A stretch of DNA of 64,000 nt from Symbiodinium natans (GCA_905221605.1 CAJNDS010000069.1:926001-990000), one strand, 5' to 3'; counted from the first letter of the stretch, positions 9,769 through 23,078 are shown. The notes: a model not told the origin generated them from the sequence alone. Numbers and translations are program-made.

Positions 9769-9892
9769 AGAGGTAATCAGTAGTCAAGCCAATGACTAGG
9801 TAATGGCGGTCCCCTACATCGACAAGACCAAGGTATGCTGTCCGTTGATTGCGGCCTTCCTGATGATTCCCGCAGCTTCAGCCAGGCGTGCA

Positions 9893-10275
9893 TGAGGTGG
9901 ACTGCAGTGGTCTCCCCTCACCTGAAACGTGTTTTTTCAGCCTCATGCTGAACTGTGTTCCCATCTGCCGGTGTCATCTCGGGAGATCTTAGTTGCTCTG
10001 CTCAACGCGCCGGCGGCGCATGTGTGGAGGGTCAAGCTGGGGTTTGGGGCACGGTGCAAGCACCTGCCCAAGCACCTGCCGGCTCAGTGCCAGCACATGG
10101 CGGCACTGACACTGAGAGCTTGTATCTAAAGGTGAAGCTTGGCCGTGCTTCCTGCAAGTGCCGCAGATTTGGTCAGTATCCTTTTCAGTAACAAGACAGT
10201 GACAAGTGTCAGCCTGAAATCATTCTGTTTATCTATGCTCACATTGTGTCCGCTGAGCTCCATGCCTGAGATTCC
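9893..10275. other. Intergenic DNA between repeat families A and B
   Basis: Nothing recognisable beyond short open frames. No telomere-like repeats. Confidence 0.5.
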
Positions 10276-10580
10276 GAGGAGTCCTGCGACCCCTCTGACC
10301 CCCAAAGGCCTGGAATGCTTTGTGAGGCGCCAGCGCGCACCTCGGAAAGGTGACAAGGGCCACAAGGGTCACAAGGGTCACTCCGTCTCCTTGAAAAGTG
10401 GAGTACTTGGAGCTTGGGGGCCTGGCGATGACCCGACGCAAGGCCGAGCTGAATTGAAGATGTGTGTATTGACTGGCGAAACCAGCACACAATTCATCGC
10501 CCGCTCGAGACGTGCACGAAGCGGCAGGCCATGAAGGCCCTGCCCCATGGGCTCGTGCTTGACGTGGGACCCACTGCATG
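10276..10580 (+). repeat. Dispersed repeat family B, copy 1
   Basis: It shares with 13150-13460 the blocks GACCCCTCTGACC, CAAAGGCCTGGA, TGCTTTGTGAGGC, GTCACTCCGTCTCCTT, GGGGGCCTGGCGATGA, AAGCGGCAGGCCATGAAGGC and GGGCTCGTGCTTGACGTGGG. The internal triplet-like stretch ACAAGGGCCACAAGGGTCAC is expanded here by one unit relative to copy 3. Confidence 0.8.
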
Positions 10581-11714
10581 CATCTCATGCGTCCTTTTCT
10601 TCACCAGCTTGCCATTTCACTCAAACGTCGACAGGCTCCCTGCCATGTGGCAGAGCCTTTTGACACATGTACAGAATGTCGACTGGCATCTGCAAGTTTC
10701 ATGCTTTCCGTCAGTGTGTTTGGAAGGACTCAGAGTGTCAAGTCGTGACCGATATGACCGTGTGAAAGTGGTTCGCGAGGCCCGATGCAGAGTTTGACCG
10801 AAGGACAGTCCTACAGGCACATTGGTTTACGCATGTTCTCAGGTACACTGTCCTGTGCCTTGAGGGCCCCAGCTCCGGAAGACGCCGCAGACCACCCGAG
10901 CATCGAGACGAAACTTGTGAAGGTCGCTATGCTCGTGGCATTCGGGGGCAGCAAGGCTGTTGCAAGTTGCTGAGTTCGCCTTGTTGTGCTTTTGCGAAGT
11001 CCCACTGTGTGCCGCACTCGAGGCGCGCCGGCAAATGACAATTGCACGATGTTTTCGGTCCTGGGAGTTCAGGCTGCCGACGTTGCAGTGAAACAGACTT
11101 TCTTGGTTCATCTCCCCTTTGATTGATAAAGACAGAGATGGCAGACCTGCAAGACACGGCCCGACAAACTTCCTTGGGGCTTCATGGCGATGTCACCTAC
11201 TGCACCTCAGCTCGAAGCAATCCAAACTAGCCTGAGCGTCCCGGCAAGAGCGCGGAGCGCCGGAGTCCGGAGGTGATCTGAGGTTTGTGAGCTGCAAAGC
11301 CAAGTCCATGTGCCGCCCCCATGCTCCGCAGCCTCTTTGCCAGAGCCCCTGACCTGGCCTAACCGCGTTCTGACGAGATTGACAAGTAGACGCGTTCTGA
11401 CGAGATTGACAAGCAGATTGAGACCCATGCGCGATAAGTGCAGGGGTCTCCAGTGGTCGGAACGAGCAGTGCAAGTGTGATTGCGGGTTCCCGGTCGGCT
11501 AACCCTAAGCAGGATCTATGTATCTCATTGTCCTAGGTCCTAGGTGTGCGGACGTTTGAACAGAGTGCACAAGCTCATTGTTCAAGTCGCCAAACTTAGC
11601 TCACTGGCACGGCTTCCAGCCGATCCAGCTTTGGGGGCCTTCGTGAGGGTGGACGACATGGCATCTTCATGAGCTGGGCGGGTTCATCTGTTCGAGCCGT
11701 GCCTGAGACTCAGA

Positions 11715-11800
11715 GGTTGGGTCCTGTGACCCGTTTTTGTCCAAAGGCTTGGAAGGCTTTGTGAGGCACCGTGTGGCACCCCCTGGGTCGTCCTCAGGGC
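11715..11800 (+). repeat. Dispersed repeat family B, short copy 2
   Basis: It begins like the other copies (GGTCCTGTGACCC, CCAAAGGCTTGGA, GGCTTTGTGAGGCACC) and then diverges. A second fragment with GGGCTCGTGCTTGAC lies near 12090-12105. Confidence 0.6.
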
Positions 11801-13149
11801 CTTGGAGATCATGGGTTCCTCGCATGAGCGGCGGCCTTTATTGGAACAAAGTGGTGTCGAAGGTAGAGGTGGCAGCCATTTTTGGTGTGGATTTGGCATG
11901 CCCTACGCCCTCTCACTTCCGGTTCCGTAGAAACGTAAACAACCAGCAGAAGATTGTCCGGATTACCCGTGCGCACTCCCGGTAGGGTCTGAAAGCCCAC
12001 CGCTTTACGGTCCAATGGCCCGCCGGTCGAAGTTCTTCGCGCGGCCATGCAAGACATGGAAGCGAGGGCGCAAGGCTGTGGAGCCTTTGGGGCTCGTGCT
12101 TGACATGTCCGGAATTCTCCGGACCACCTTTCTGCTCATCTGGCAGCCTGCACGGCGCAAACTCGTTGCGTGTTGAATTCGGCAGCACCCCTGCAACGAG
12201 TGCGAACTGGTGTCCTTGCTGCAACGTGCTCTTTGCCAGTCCATTCGGATGTTGCAAGTTGTCCCTGAGATCCCCTAAGAACTGAACTAATTGAATGCTG
12301 AACCACCAATACCCCAACCCCTAAACAGCATTCCCTCTGAAATTCCGAAGCCGTTGTGCTGCCAGTCACGTCTTGGTGTGACATGGGCTGGATGGCCCTT
12401 TGAACAGGCCAAACCTTGTAAAGTACCCAAGAAATGCTGGCCGCGTGTCGGCGTTTGCCTCGATCGTGGCTTTTGCGTCGCTTTGCTGCCCCACCTTCCC
12501 ATGTGGCAAAGCGCTCTCGGTAGCACCCTGGTTTGTTGGTCGGGCTGTTAGTGGCCAATGTGGCCAGAGGCAATGGCACCTGAAGTGCCCAAGCCTCGGT
12601 GACCCTCGCTCTGCCTTGACCTTCTTTACCTCCGTACAGCAAACAGAGACCGAACCGCGAATGCCCTCCGCAGCTGCGTGACTGCTGCATCCGTGGCAGG
12701 CCATGCAGGGATCTGTCATTTGCTTTTGCTTTGTTTTTGACATGCTATACCGGAGCCTTCTCACATCTTGTGCAGAATATAACAACGTCTCACTGTCACA
12801 GGCTGGTGTCCGGCCTCTCAACGCAGAACATTGCAGCTTTTGGAGGCCTGCGGGCCAGAAAGGCCCTTTCTGGCCTCGCGGAGCTCGCAGCTTGTCTTCG
12901 CAAAAAGTAGTGTGGAGCCATGGAAAACCAGGCATACAGCACTTTCTGCACAACTTGATGGCTCGTTTACCAATCATGACATGCAGCGTGTCTTGTGCCA
13001 ATTCAAGTCACCTCTCTGCTCGAGATGCAGGAGTCCGGTCGCCGTGAGAAGGTCAACCACGCAAGCCAACTATGCCGAACAATGAATGCTCAATGCTCAC
13101 CATTCCTTATTCGTTCGAGCATTCGCTTTCTTGGGACGATGTTGTAAAC

Positions 13150-13462
13150 GTCGGCGGCAGGGTCGTGTGACCCCTCTGACCTCAAAGGCCTGGACTGCTT
13201 TGTGAGGCACGACAGCCTACCTCGGCAGGGTGACAAAGGTCACAAGGGTCACTCCGTCTCCTTTGAAAGTTGGAATGCTTGGAACTTGGGGGGCCTGGCG
13301 ATGAGCCGACGCAGGTCCGCCGAGCTGAACTGAAGATGTTGGCATCTACCGACGAAACGAGCACACGTTTCTTCGTCCGCTCGGGACGTGCACCAAGCGG
13401 CAGGCCATGAAGGCCCTGGAGGCCTTGGCCCACGGGCTCGTGCTTGACGTGGGACCTAGTAC
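13150..13462 (+). repeat. Dispersed repeat family B, copy 3
   Basis: Collinear with 10276-10580 along its length, with scattered substitutions and small indels. It has no coding content I can support. Confidence 0.8.
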
Positions 13463-15721
13463 TTTCCCATACTTTCCCATGCTGCATCTGGCAGCCAGAA
13501 ACCACAAAGTCTGCCATGGGGAAGTGTGGAAGTTTGCGACAGCGCCTGCTCAACGTTACTCTAAGTTAGAACTTCTTCCCATTCCCAGGCCAGCCAATAT
13601 TCTCTCTTTGCGACACACCCCGAGACATGTCTACGACAAGCCGCGAGTTGTCCTTGGCCAGCTCTTGCCCAATGCCCGGGCATTCGCATTGCCTGATCCC
13701 TGTTGCCACTGAAGAGCGGAAACCTGCCGGAAAGATTTCTAAGACGAGAGCTCAAAATATGGGTACGTCGCCGTCATTGCCCTTATTCATTGGGGCAAAT
13801 CCCGTCCCCTGTTTCTCGCCGGTGCCCTGGGCATGCTCGTTCCGTGGCCATGTATTGATTGAATTTGTGAAGGAGGCCATGTGGCCAGGTGGCCAGGAGC
13901 TACTGATCGCCTTGGAAGCATTCCGTAAGCCTGGTGTGACCGTGGCCGAATGGCCCAGAGGTTGTTGACCATGAGCTTCCGTCAGCCTCAGGGTTTGTAC
14001 TGTGTCGCTCCTGTTGCCTCGTCGGCTGATCCAGTTCAACTGCGTCACAGCGCACGACCTCGTGCTCAGTGCACTCCACTTTGCCCGCCGGTGTGTTGAA
14101 GATCATGTGTTTGCCTTCGCTGGAAGCAGGAAACCGGGCTGGCACAGCAGTCTCGGCGCCATCGGCCACTAGGGCGACCAGGGCACTCTTGGTAGGAAGT
14201 GCAAGACAAATGGAGGTTCTCATGGACGCAGCCTGCGTTTCCTTATGTCTTTCCGGTCGAATCCTTGGTCGTAGGCGCCCGTTTGGATCCTTTCGGGCTT
14301 GCAAGAATGTGGGCGCTTGACCCTGCCCTCTGCCAGAGTTTGACATCATCAGTGTAGCAATTGGGCATCCCAGAAAACACCCCTCTGCGCAGTGAGAAGA
14401 ATTGCTTGAGTTGCCCTGCGGGCCCAGCCTTTGGCGGTTGGCAGGGCCAGCCGTCAGACAAGATCTAGTTTGCGGTCTAGCACACCTGTTGGATCATCCA
14501 CAGCCTGCCCTTGCTCGCAGCTGGGCGTGCGCGGCGTGTTTCATATAATTGTTGGTGACAATGGAGACTTAGACAGCGTTGGTTCCAATCTGACTCGATA
14601 AAGTGGACAGCTCCGCGCAGTCGGGAACGGAAGGTCGTCATGAAGTCATGAAGGAAGTACTGATAGACGTTCTAGGACATGGGTTAAGCTCTGGTGTGGA
14701 AAGGTTTTGCCTTGGGCTCTCAGTGCAGGATCTTATCCATGAGCCCAGGTGTTTAAGCTGCACACATCTGAACCACACTCGTGGAATGGATGCGGCAAAA
14801 TGCTGCCTTTGAGCGGCCTTTGGGTCTCCACGACGCCTCAGACACGCTAGTACAATCTGCGAACAGATGATAGAACATGTTGCAATAGTGATGCTTGAGG
14901 CAGTCGTTGTTCCAGGATGCGCCTGCATGCTGCATGCCGTGTCCGATTCTTGCATGGGCACCTGCATACTCGCACCTGCTGTTTTTTTGAGGCGGCAACC
15001 CGCACCACAGGTACCTGGGAGGGAGTGGGGGGAGACGAAGCTTCAAACCCTAAACCCTGAACCCTAAAATCCGGCTGGGTTGGGAGTTGGTGACCTGTTC
15101 GGGAAACCAAGCCACGCTTTTGTCGTGTTTGCTATTTCCAGGAGGGTGACGCGTCAACATACAACACCCAGTGCATCGAGAAGCTTAGAACCCATCAGGT
15201 TTTCGTCCTTCTTCAAGGAATTACGAGGTGGTTAACGGAGCCAAGTCATAGCTCTTTCAGCTTGGTTGGAATTTCACGTGTGGAGCTTTGCAGCATGAGG
15301 CAACGTCAACGCAAACGAAGCCTGTCCTTGTAGGACTTGACCTTTGCCACGGTGGCTCTCGCAGCCAGGTAGCAGCAAGGGAGGTGAAGCCAAACCCTAC
15401 GGGCCCAAACGCCAATACCTCCAGGGCACTGAGTCGGCCCTGACAAAAGGGGCGGCCTCCACTCCTACCTGGTTTGTCTCCAAGCCGCCTATGAGAAGCA
15501 TGTTGCAAGCCAAGCCTTGAACTGCCGCGTTATGCGGGTTCGTGAGGCTGCAAGCGCTCGTGCGCATCACGAGCTGCCAGCCGCAGTTCTCGACCTAATC
15601 TTCATCTTGCCTCCTGCAAACAGAGAGACCGGCTACCTGTGCTGCCTTCTCGGGTAGATGGTGCGAAGCTACTTGGAGCCACAATGCTGCCTTTTCAGCT
15701 GGGCCTTGGTCTTGAGAGGTC

Positions 15722-16131
15722 ATGCATGTTGACGAGAAGTCCCTTCTGTGGGTGACGCGGAGAGTGCGCCATTTTGAGGTGCCCAATGTCCCCCCGAAAC
15801 ACAATTGTGGACGAGTTGCAGCATGCCCTGCGCCCCTTGCCCGATGGAGGTCCAAGGAGCGCTCGATGACATTTTGTGGGCGCCCGGCTGACGCGGTGGA
15901 CCGATGGATCAGAAGAAGGAGACCATCTTTTGAAGGGATGTGCGGAGATGAAGCTTTCCTCCAAGGACGTGAAGGGGCTACCCGGGCTACACAGACGAGA
16001 GCCCTGTGTTCATGGACTATTTTCGACCCGCCCAATCTCTTGCACTTTCTGACTTTCAGACTAACATCCTGCTGGACCATATTTTCGTGAAGGTGGATGG
16101 CTTGAAGAACGAGAGAATTCAGCTTTGCTAG
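15722..16131 (+). pseudogene. Decayed protein-coding segment, unknown family
   Basis: Protein-like stretches occur in more than one + frame in succession. One starts at the ATG near 15787 (MSPRNTIVDELQHAL...), another carries KGCAEMKLSSKDVKGL, and the last has MDYFRPAQSLALSDFQTNIL followed by a hydrophilic end and a TAG near 16129-16131. Each is interrupted by a stop or needs a frame change, as expected of a disabled gene or unrecognised introns. I cannot name the family. Confidence 0.35.
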
Positions 16132-16300
16132 ACAATTTTGACAAAGTCTTCACAACAATCATGACAGCTCTCCATGACTATTGCTATTCTATTGTCGTGC
16201 TGTTGCTATTGCAAATTTTATTGCTATTGAAGCTTTGGTACGCAGCGGGTAATCAGAGGGCCCAGGAGCAACGATTTGAGAACCGAGGGTCGAGAGCCTG

Positions 16301-16453
16301 ATGCCCCCCCAACCTCGTGAACCTTTGAGACGAAACAGCGCCCTTGCTAACCAACAGCTCCGCTCCGCTGCCCCTGGAGGTCTGCCTGCAGATGCTTACG
16401 CCATCCTGCACCGGAATTCCGAGGGCCTTCGTTTAACTGCGCTGGGGAGTTGA
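16301..16453 (+). CDS. Short open frame or first exon, unknown
   Basis: An ATG at 16301 opens a 50-residue frame with plausible composition (ALANQQLRSAAPGGLPADAY, then ILHRNSEGLRL) ending TGA. About 40 nt later a pyrimidine-rich CCTTTCGTGCCCTTCAG precedes a second plausible stretch (VLQDTRSAGLGILRIRAEIE, 16495-16575). The two may be exons of one gene or a relic. No family recognised. Confidence 0.3.
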   Translation: MPPQPREPLRRNSALANQQLRSAAPGGLPADAYAILHRNSEGLRLTALGS

Positions 16454-16589
16454 TCTGGCTCCGCTCAATTGCATCTCCTTTCGTGCCCTTCAGGTGCTGC
16501 AGGACACTCGGTCCGCAGGACTTGGAATACTTCGAATCCGCGCAGAAATCGAAGAGGAGGCCTCGGTCCACGGGCCCACATGGTGGTTT

Positions 16590-19500
16590 ATTCTCCTGGG
16601 ACAGGAAGTCGCTCCACTAGTACCTCAAAATTGGTGCAATTTGCCAACATGTATGGCGCTTATAAGCCATACACGCGACAAGCTCGAAGCAGATGCCCAT
16701 TCTCATGCAAACTTTCACCGACGCAAGGGCCAGAGCATCATTTGCTCCATGCGCTGCGGCTTCCATGCCGATGCTTTCAGCCCACTGTGCCGGCATGCCC
16801 TGGACTGGCGCACGACTTTAAGTTCTTTAAGATGTTTCTGCGACGGCGCGATCTGAACATGAGGGGCTCTGGCATGTGGCTACACAGTGCCGAGGTCGAC
16901 AGAAAACGGTGGTGACCCGTATATGCCCATCATTTTCCACCAATGGCCCCTTGCTCAGCAATCTCGCTCGTCAATGCTGCCGCTTGTGCTGAGAACTCCT
17001 TGTGCTGGTCCACCTAAGCCTGCTTCATCATGTCTGCAACGATTCTCCCATAATGCTTCCTGGACGCCCTGCCCAGTGGAGAATCGACATTTCGACAGGT
17101 TTGCAGGTCCGGCTGCGCAAAATGCCCCACTCATGTGCAGAATGCTTTTCTTACTATATCCTTTGGCAATTTGGCTCGCGCACCGCCCTCAGAAGTAGGA
17201 GTGCTTGCGAGCCTCTCCTGTTTTGCACTTTCCAGGAAGTGCAAGCCATCGAACTGACGGTGCCACGTTCAGAAGCTGTCAGGCGGAGGTTCTTGACATG
17301 TCTGAAGCTGGCACCCTCAAGTATGCAATACCTTTGACAACCAGGCTGTCCGGGGTTTTGGGCCTTCAAAGCCTGAGCCCAAATCATGCGTGGGACCTAG
17401 GGACCTACTGCGCCTCGCAAGCAGATGACCATCGAGGCAAAACCAGCTAGAGATTCATTCCAGAGCTTCCAGAAACGTTATTCAATAGAGGCTGGCTTGC
17501 CCCTCCAAGGACCCACAATTGGGCTCCCTAAAACTGGACAACCATATGATGATGCCACTTGGAGCAAACCAAGCTCACAAACATGTTGATCTTGGAAACG
17601 ACCATTATTAGGCATCAATTTTTCCGGGATGCTGTCGCGGATGGGTCCAGATCCTTCTGCGATGTGCACGCCGCAAGCTTCGGGCAGATGTTGGGCCCAA
17701 GTGCTTGGTCTCTCACGCTTCGACAGAATCGGACAAGTCCGAAGCACATCTGAGGTCGACAGGATTTGCACTCCAGCTCCGCTGCATGCGTCGCTCGTGT
17801 GGCAATGCACGGTGCAATGTCCCGCAAGAGACGTGTGCATTTTGCTTTGCTCCACGTTCGTGAAGTTCGTGGAAAAAGCCATCCACCTACCCGCCTCGCC
17901 TTGTTAAATGCCAGCGGGCTTTGTCTCGGCGAGGTGCTCTGGCCCTGAACAAAGCTCTTCGCTTGGCTCAAAGTGCGTGTGGCGAGTTCGGCAGAGTGGA
18001 TGCCCCACTTGTCAGTGCAAGCAAGATGATTGTCCATGTGCCTGTTCCTCGGATCTTGCATTCCGCGTATTGAGCCATAAGGCCGAACGGTTGGTGAGGC
18101 TGAGGTTGGACCGTGTACCGCTGGCAGTAGGCAGCAGGGTGTCGAGCAGCATACCCCCAGCTGTCCAGAGTCCGGGATGGGACATGGTACCGTTACTCAG
18201 CATCACAGGAACCACGACCAGAAATTAAGAGTCCTTCAGCGCGAAGGCACTTAGGCAGGTCCGAACTAAGTACCTCCCTCTCTGAGATTCGTGGGAGAAA
18301 AAGGAGCTCGCTGTGGTTCAGCAAACTGTTGATGCTGATCTGGTTTCCCTGCACATTCCGGGTTTGAAGGCGACAAAAAATCTCCAGGGGTGGATCTTCT
18401 TCTTCCAGGCACTGGATTCTAGCGCAGAGTTTGGGGATGTTGTTTCAAGGGGCAGGTGCAAGGGCGTGTTATTAGTGGAAGAGCTCCGCAGTTTCTTTCA
18501 GAGCAAACGAAGGGAGAGGGAGAATATCGACATTAACACTTGGTGGCAGTGTCGCACTTGCAGTGTAGTGGTAGCTGCTTTTCCACCGTTCGCTCCACTG
18601 CGAGCAGACACGATGAACACCACGAGGAGGAGAAGCTGTCCCTAAGACATGAGGTTCACCAGCTAACTCGCATAATGTCGCACGCTGCAGCAATCTGCCA
18701 AGCTTGTGCTCAGCCATGGGTTCTCAACAAGACAAATCTGGCAGCTCGGATTTGCTTTCTAAGCAATATCCCGACACATGTCGAGGCGATTGCCAACCCG
18801 CTATTGGGCAGTCGGAACTAGAGTTGGTTGATGCAAGATCGTTCGACGCTGGCTGTGGCGCAGCCTCCAAACATGTGTTTTTGTAGCGCCCACTTCCAGA
18901 CATGCATGAAATTTTCAACACCGGCTGTCGGACAGGTGTGCATTGGCTCAGCAGCTCTAACATGAAAGTGATGCTTCCAAAATGTTATCGCGAAGAAAAA
19001 CATATATGCACTATCACATTGCAGCCCTCAACATACTTGACAGCACCCAAGAATAATACTTCATAGCCCGGCGCACCCCGTTTCCTATGGCTAAGCCTAA
19101 GTAGGTACGCTCGGGTATCCATTCTTCCGCCCACAATTATTGTTTGGAACCTGGCGTGGCGCGAAGGGGCATGGGCACTGGCTGGAGGCCGGCCGTGGAA
19201 TTTTTATTATCAGTAACCCCAAACCGAAATGGGCAGTTCCTAAATTAGGGTCCGTTTTTGGGATCCCTTTTTAAAGGGGGCCGCCTTGCCCTGATTTCAC
19301 TGCCCAAGCTGGCTGGAGCAATCCTAGCATCGTGTCCGTCGTGCCCGTGTCCAGGATCCGCTCGACGGGGCCGCAGCGAGTGTGTGGACTTGCCGGGCCC
19401 TGAGATCAAGGTGCGCTGAAGTGCCGCGGCCGAGGTGAACCGTGAGTCGATGCTATGATAGGACGTGTTTGTTCGTGTTGTGCGCTGCAAACTGCAGTTT

Positions 19501-20190
19501 GCAACTTGCAGTACGTTGCCCGTGTTTTTCCCACTTTCTTGCTTGTCTGAGCCCAGGAATCCGAACAGAAGGTCGAAACGGACGTGCGCCCTGCTGTCTT
19601 CCCTCTCCTTGCAAGGTGCCTGACTCGCAAACTTGCGTTAGAGAAGTGACGCCACAGTCGACGAATCTCCGCGCAGGACGTTGCAGCGTATTGCAGCGTT
19701 TTTCATGAGTTCCATAGGGCCATAGGGCCCATTGATTTTTGCAGAGCCGGACCAACCAGCTTGATGATTCAGAGTTCGGCCCTTGCCATTTCAGGTGTGT
19801 GACAGAAACGTTGAGAGAGACATGTGCTTGCCTGAGAGCACAACCACCAACAGTCATCACCAACATCTGGAAACGTGCATCGCGTGCAGGCGTCGCCCCG
19901 GTTCGCGAGTAAGGCGCTTCATGCGTGACAGGCCTTGGTCCCTCTTCTCACATCTTCTCACGCTCTCCAAAGCGACATATGTCATGCGTGTGAAAGTCTA
20001 CAGGAAGGTTGCTGTTCAAGGAACAGTTTGTGTGACGCCGAATATATGTGTCCGGGCTGGAGTGGTCTCTAGGGCCTGTGTGCTGATCTCAGGATCCATT
20101 TGCCTCCTGTCCGGTTTTTGACGTTCTGACCTGTTCAGCGAGGTTGATGAACAAGTTCATGAGAATAGGCTGATACATCCAGAGATTCTT
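16590..20190. other. Tract without a supported gene
   Basis: Open frames up to about 150 codons occur on both strands but overlap one another and carry no motif I recognise. One + frame at 18313-18645 has somewhat protein-like composition (VEELRSFFQSKRRERENIDI) and could be an exon. Telomere-like repeats are nearly absent. Confidence 0.4.
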
Positions 20191-20194
20191 GGGA

Positions 20195-21285
20195 CAGTTC
20201 CGCAGACACTGCCCGCATTCACGGAGAAACAAGCCTGCGCTCGGCCAGAGATGCCAGAGACACTGCCCGGCGAGCGCTGGACCTACTGACACGACCTCGC
20301 GTGCACGGCCCTTCTGCGACGCAATCTGCTTCAGAAAAAAGTGTCGGGTCGGTCCTCACAAAGACCTGGTCCTCAAGGTTTGGGATTCCCAGGCTAGTAC
20401 AGAGATGCAGGAGGTATAAACGTCCAACAGTGGGTCGATGTCTTGGCTGCATCTGAACCACACGTCACAAGCACCGCAAACACTGTGCAACCGTGAGCTG
20501 CCGGCTAAGTGACAACCTTCTCAACCTGACGCTGTTGGCTTTCACAGAGAAGCCAGTCCGCAACCAGTCTAAACGTTGTGCTCCTTGGTGCAGCACGATG
20601 GGTGCATCACTCTGCTTGCTGTAGCTTGCACCCCCCGAACCTTGGAACGATGCTGGTCCCCCCTCAGGATTTGAGATTCCCAGGCTTGTACAGAGATGCA
20701 GGAGGTATAGACTTGCGAAAGTGGCCTTAGCTGCATCGGAGTTTCGCGCGACAATCTGAATTTCAATCGCTGTGCAGTGCAACCCTCGGATTCAGGATTA
20801 TGCAGTTGAGCTGCCAATCTGCGTACTACAGCTCCTGTCTGTGCATGCCGAGTCTTGTACACTTGGAGCCAGGAGAGTGAGAAGTACGTTGATTCTTGCG
20901 CAGGAAAGCTGATGTCACGTCCATGTAGATACACGCGGCGGACTCCAGACTTATTGACATTGACCTTGATTGCATGACTCGTGGGACAGTTCCAGAGACA
21001 CTGCTGGCTTTCACAGAGAAACAAGCCAGCAACCATTCTAAACGTTGCGCTTATTGGTGCGGCAAGATAGGTGCATCACTCTGTTTTCTGTAACTTTAGA
21101 TGTTAGGGTTTGGGGCCTCCTCACCCCCGAACCTTGGGAAAGCTGGTTCCTTCCCTCAGGATTTGGGCTTCCTAGTCTTGTACCGAGATGCAAGAGGTAT
21201 AGACGTGCGAAGGGGGTTCCAGCCTTACCCGCATCTGAGCTTCGTGCGACAGCCCAGGCTGAACTTCAAATTCAGTAAACCCTAA
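20195..21285 (+). repeat. Imperfect tandem repeat, three units
   Basis: The units are about 20195-20470, 20525-20785 and 20985-21285. Each contains, in order, CAGACACTG or a variant, CA(C)GGAGAAACAAGCC or a variant, TGGGATTCCCAGGCT or a variant, GTACAGAGATGCAGGAGGTATA, and TGCATCTGA near the end. Divergence is considerable, and insertions separate the units. Confidence 0.75.
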
Positions 21286-21325
21286 CCCTAAACCCTCAGC
21301 CTAAACCCTGAGCCTAAACCCTTAT
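21277..21325 (+). repeat. Interstitial telomere-like repeat, C-rich strand
   Basis: A run of about seven degenerate CCCTAAA / CCTGAGCCTAAA units directly abuts the third tandem unit. It is one of the few such clusters left of 29 kb. Confidence 0.75.
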
Positions 21326-21759
21326 CCCTACATGCCAGGATTACGCAGGTTGCCAACTTGTGAGCTCCAACCCCCGCTCCGCATGGCAAATCTTCTTCAT
21401 TGGGAACCAGGTGAGTCGCTCCGCAAGGAAGTACGTTTCCTCTTGTGCAGGAAAGCTGAGATCCCATTCAGACACCGGGCTTGCACATTAGTGACACCAC
21501 CTGTAGTGCTCTCACAGACATCTACAGTTGCCTCGAACCATGTTCGGGACCATGAAAGCATGCCGAGATTTATCAGCACAGAATGTCCTCAGTTCCCTCT
21601 TATTTGTTGCGACTTTTGATGTTTCTCCAGCCCCTTACAGCGTGACTGCGTGGTGGAGAGTGGATTCAGATGTACGCGCTTGAGACGCTGCTTCTCCCAT
21701 AGTTTCAAGTCAAGCTTTCTCCAATTTTCTCCGTCTTGCATTTCTGGTTCCCAGTTCAG

Positions 21760-22323
21760 TCAGACGAATACTGATGGCACTTTAATAAGCTCGAAAAAGC
21801 CCTGGTAATTGTTAAGACATTGCTGACCTCGCACATCTCCGCCATGCGTTCTCGATTGACTCCTGAAGCCAGCAAGCGCTTGCCAAGCCCTCCTCATTGC
21901 TGCCTGAAACAGAACAATGCTTCCTTGCCACGTGATCAAAGCAGAAATCAGCTGAGAGCCACGCAGACTTTTCCCGGCAAGCGCCGTGCACATCCTTAAA
22001 ATGCGGCGGAGTCGCTCTAAACCCTAATCTAAGATGCACGGGTTTTGGGGCAGTTTACCCCTTAGCCCTGGTTTCCAGTCGCACTTTATCTTGCTTCTCG
22101 TTCTGGGTACCCTCATGATGGTATCTTGACAAAACTGAAGAGAACCTGATAATTTCTCAAACGACCGTCTGTCCATTTTCTGCTGCGCATCCGCTGAAAT
22201 TCTGCTTCCGGTTTGCCGCTCCTTGGCAATGGTGTCAAACTCCTCACGGTCTGATGCGTCTAAGCTCACCAGGCTGGGCGAGTGTAAGGCTGAATAGCTG
22301 CACGACTTTGCAGGGAGAGCCAA
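21760..22323 (-). CDS. Possible minus-strand coding segments, unknown
   Basis: The frame at 22024-22323 contains a protein-like run (SLDASDREEFDTIAKERQTG, then a Lys/Arg/Gln-rich helix-like part). The frame at 21760-21993 contains LITWQGSIVLFQAAMRRAWQ. Between them is a short telomere-like piece (about 22017-22028), as seen in putative introns elsewhere in this window. A second frame is also open over 21812-22039, so assignment is uncertain. Confidence 0.25.
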
Positions 22324-22827
22324 GACATCCAGAAAGCCCTCCGGTCCCCATGCACAACTGGGATATTGTCAAGGGTTTAAGGCGGATCTCCCCTTATCCA
22401 TATGATACTTCGCAGTGAGCGTCTAGACTCTGACACTGAAGTTTTCAAAAACAATGGTTGTGGCGTGGGGTCCTTGAATCCTTCGGGGGCTTTCTCACAG
22501 GCTCAAAACACAACCCTCAACCCCAATACCCTAAACCCATTAACCACCCTGACTTCCGAACCTTTCTTAGACTGGAATATGCTCTGGGGCAGTTTAGGGT
22601 TTAGGGCCAGGGTGCTATGAGAAGTGCAGTATGTCCCTCACATGCTGTCGACCTTGGGGTGGTGAGGCCATGTCCCGAAGGTGCGAAGAAGCAGCTCAAC
22701 GGTGTAGAGTAGGTGGCTTAGATTTGTGTGGTTTGCAATAGATGGTGGAGTGTTCAAGACAGCGTTTCCGTCCTCTCCACGGAGATGGCCACAGTTTCCA
22801 TCCTCTCCGTAGTGGTTTCAGGTTAGC

Positions 22828-22960
22828 TGATTTGGACGTCGAGAGGAAAAGTGTTCCGACGTTTCGGGCGCTTCCCACCTGTTCGGTGATGTTGCCGGCA
22901 AACTGTGAAAACCGCTTGTCATTGCCAGAAAGGGGATCAGTAGACAAACCGTCTGAATAA
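22828..22960 (+). repeat. Dispersed repeat family C, copy 1
   Basis: Landmarks are TTTGGACGTCGAG, CCCACCTGTTCGG(G)TGATGTTGCCGG and GGATCAGTAGACAAACCG. Copies recur at 24971-25112, 25241-25410 and 25681-25812. Confidence 0.8.
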
Positions 22961-23078
22961 GTTGAACTATACCGCCACTCAGCCACATACTCTCGACCTT
23001 TGTGAGGCCATGGACGTTGCAAGGACCAGGCACTGCTAAAGGTTGCTTAACACTCTAGCAGGGTAGTTGAACCTGAGC

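Larger units (their letters stand above)
10590..15720. other. Long tract without a supported gene (contains family B copies 2 and 3)
   Basis: Apart from the family B copies, I see overlapping short open frames on both strands with no protein-like signature. There is a 22-bp direct repeat (GCGTTCTGACGAGATTGACAAG near 11364 and 11392) and one small telomere-like cluster at about 15047-15070. Confidence 0.45.

Noticed and set aside
12366-13001. 211-codon minus-strand frame
   Set aside because: Composition is scrambled (many Cys, His, Trp, Arg), overlapping frames are equally open, and there is no motif or splice signal.
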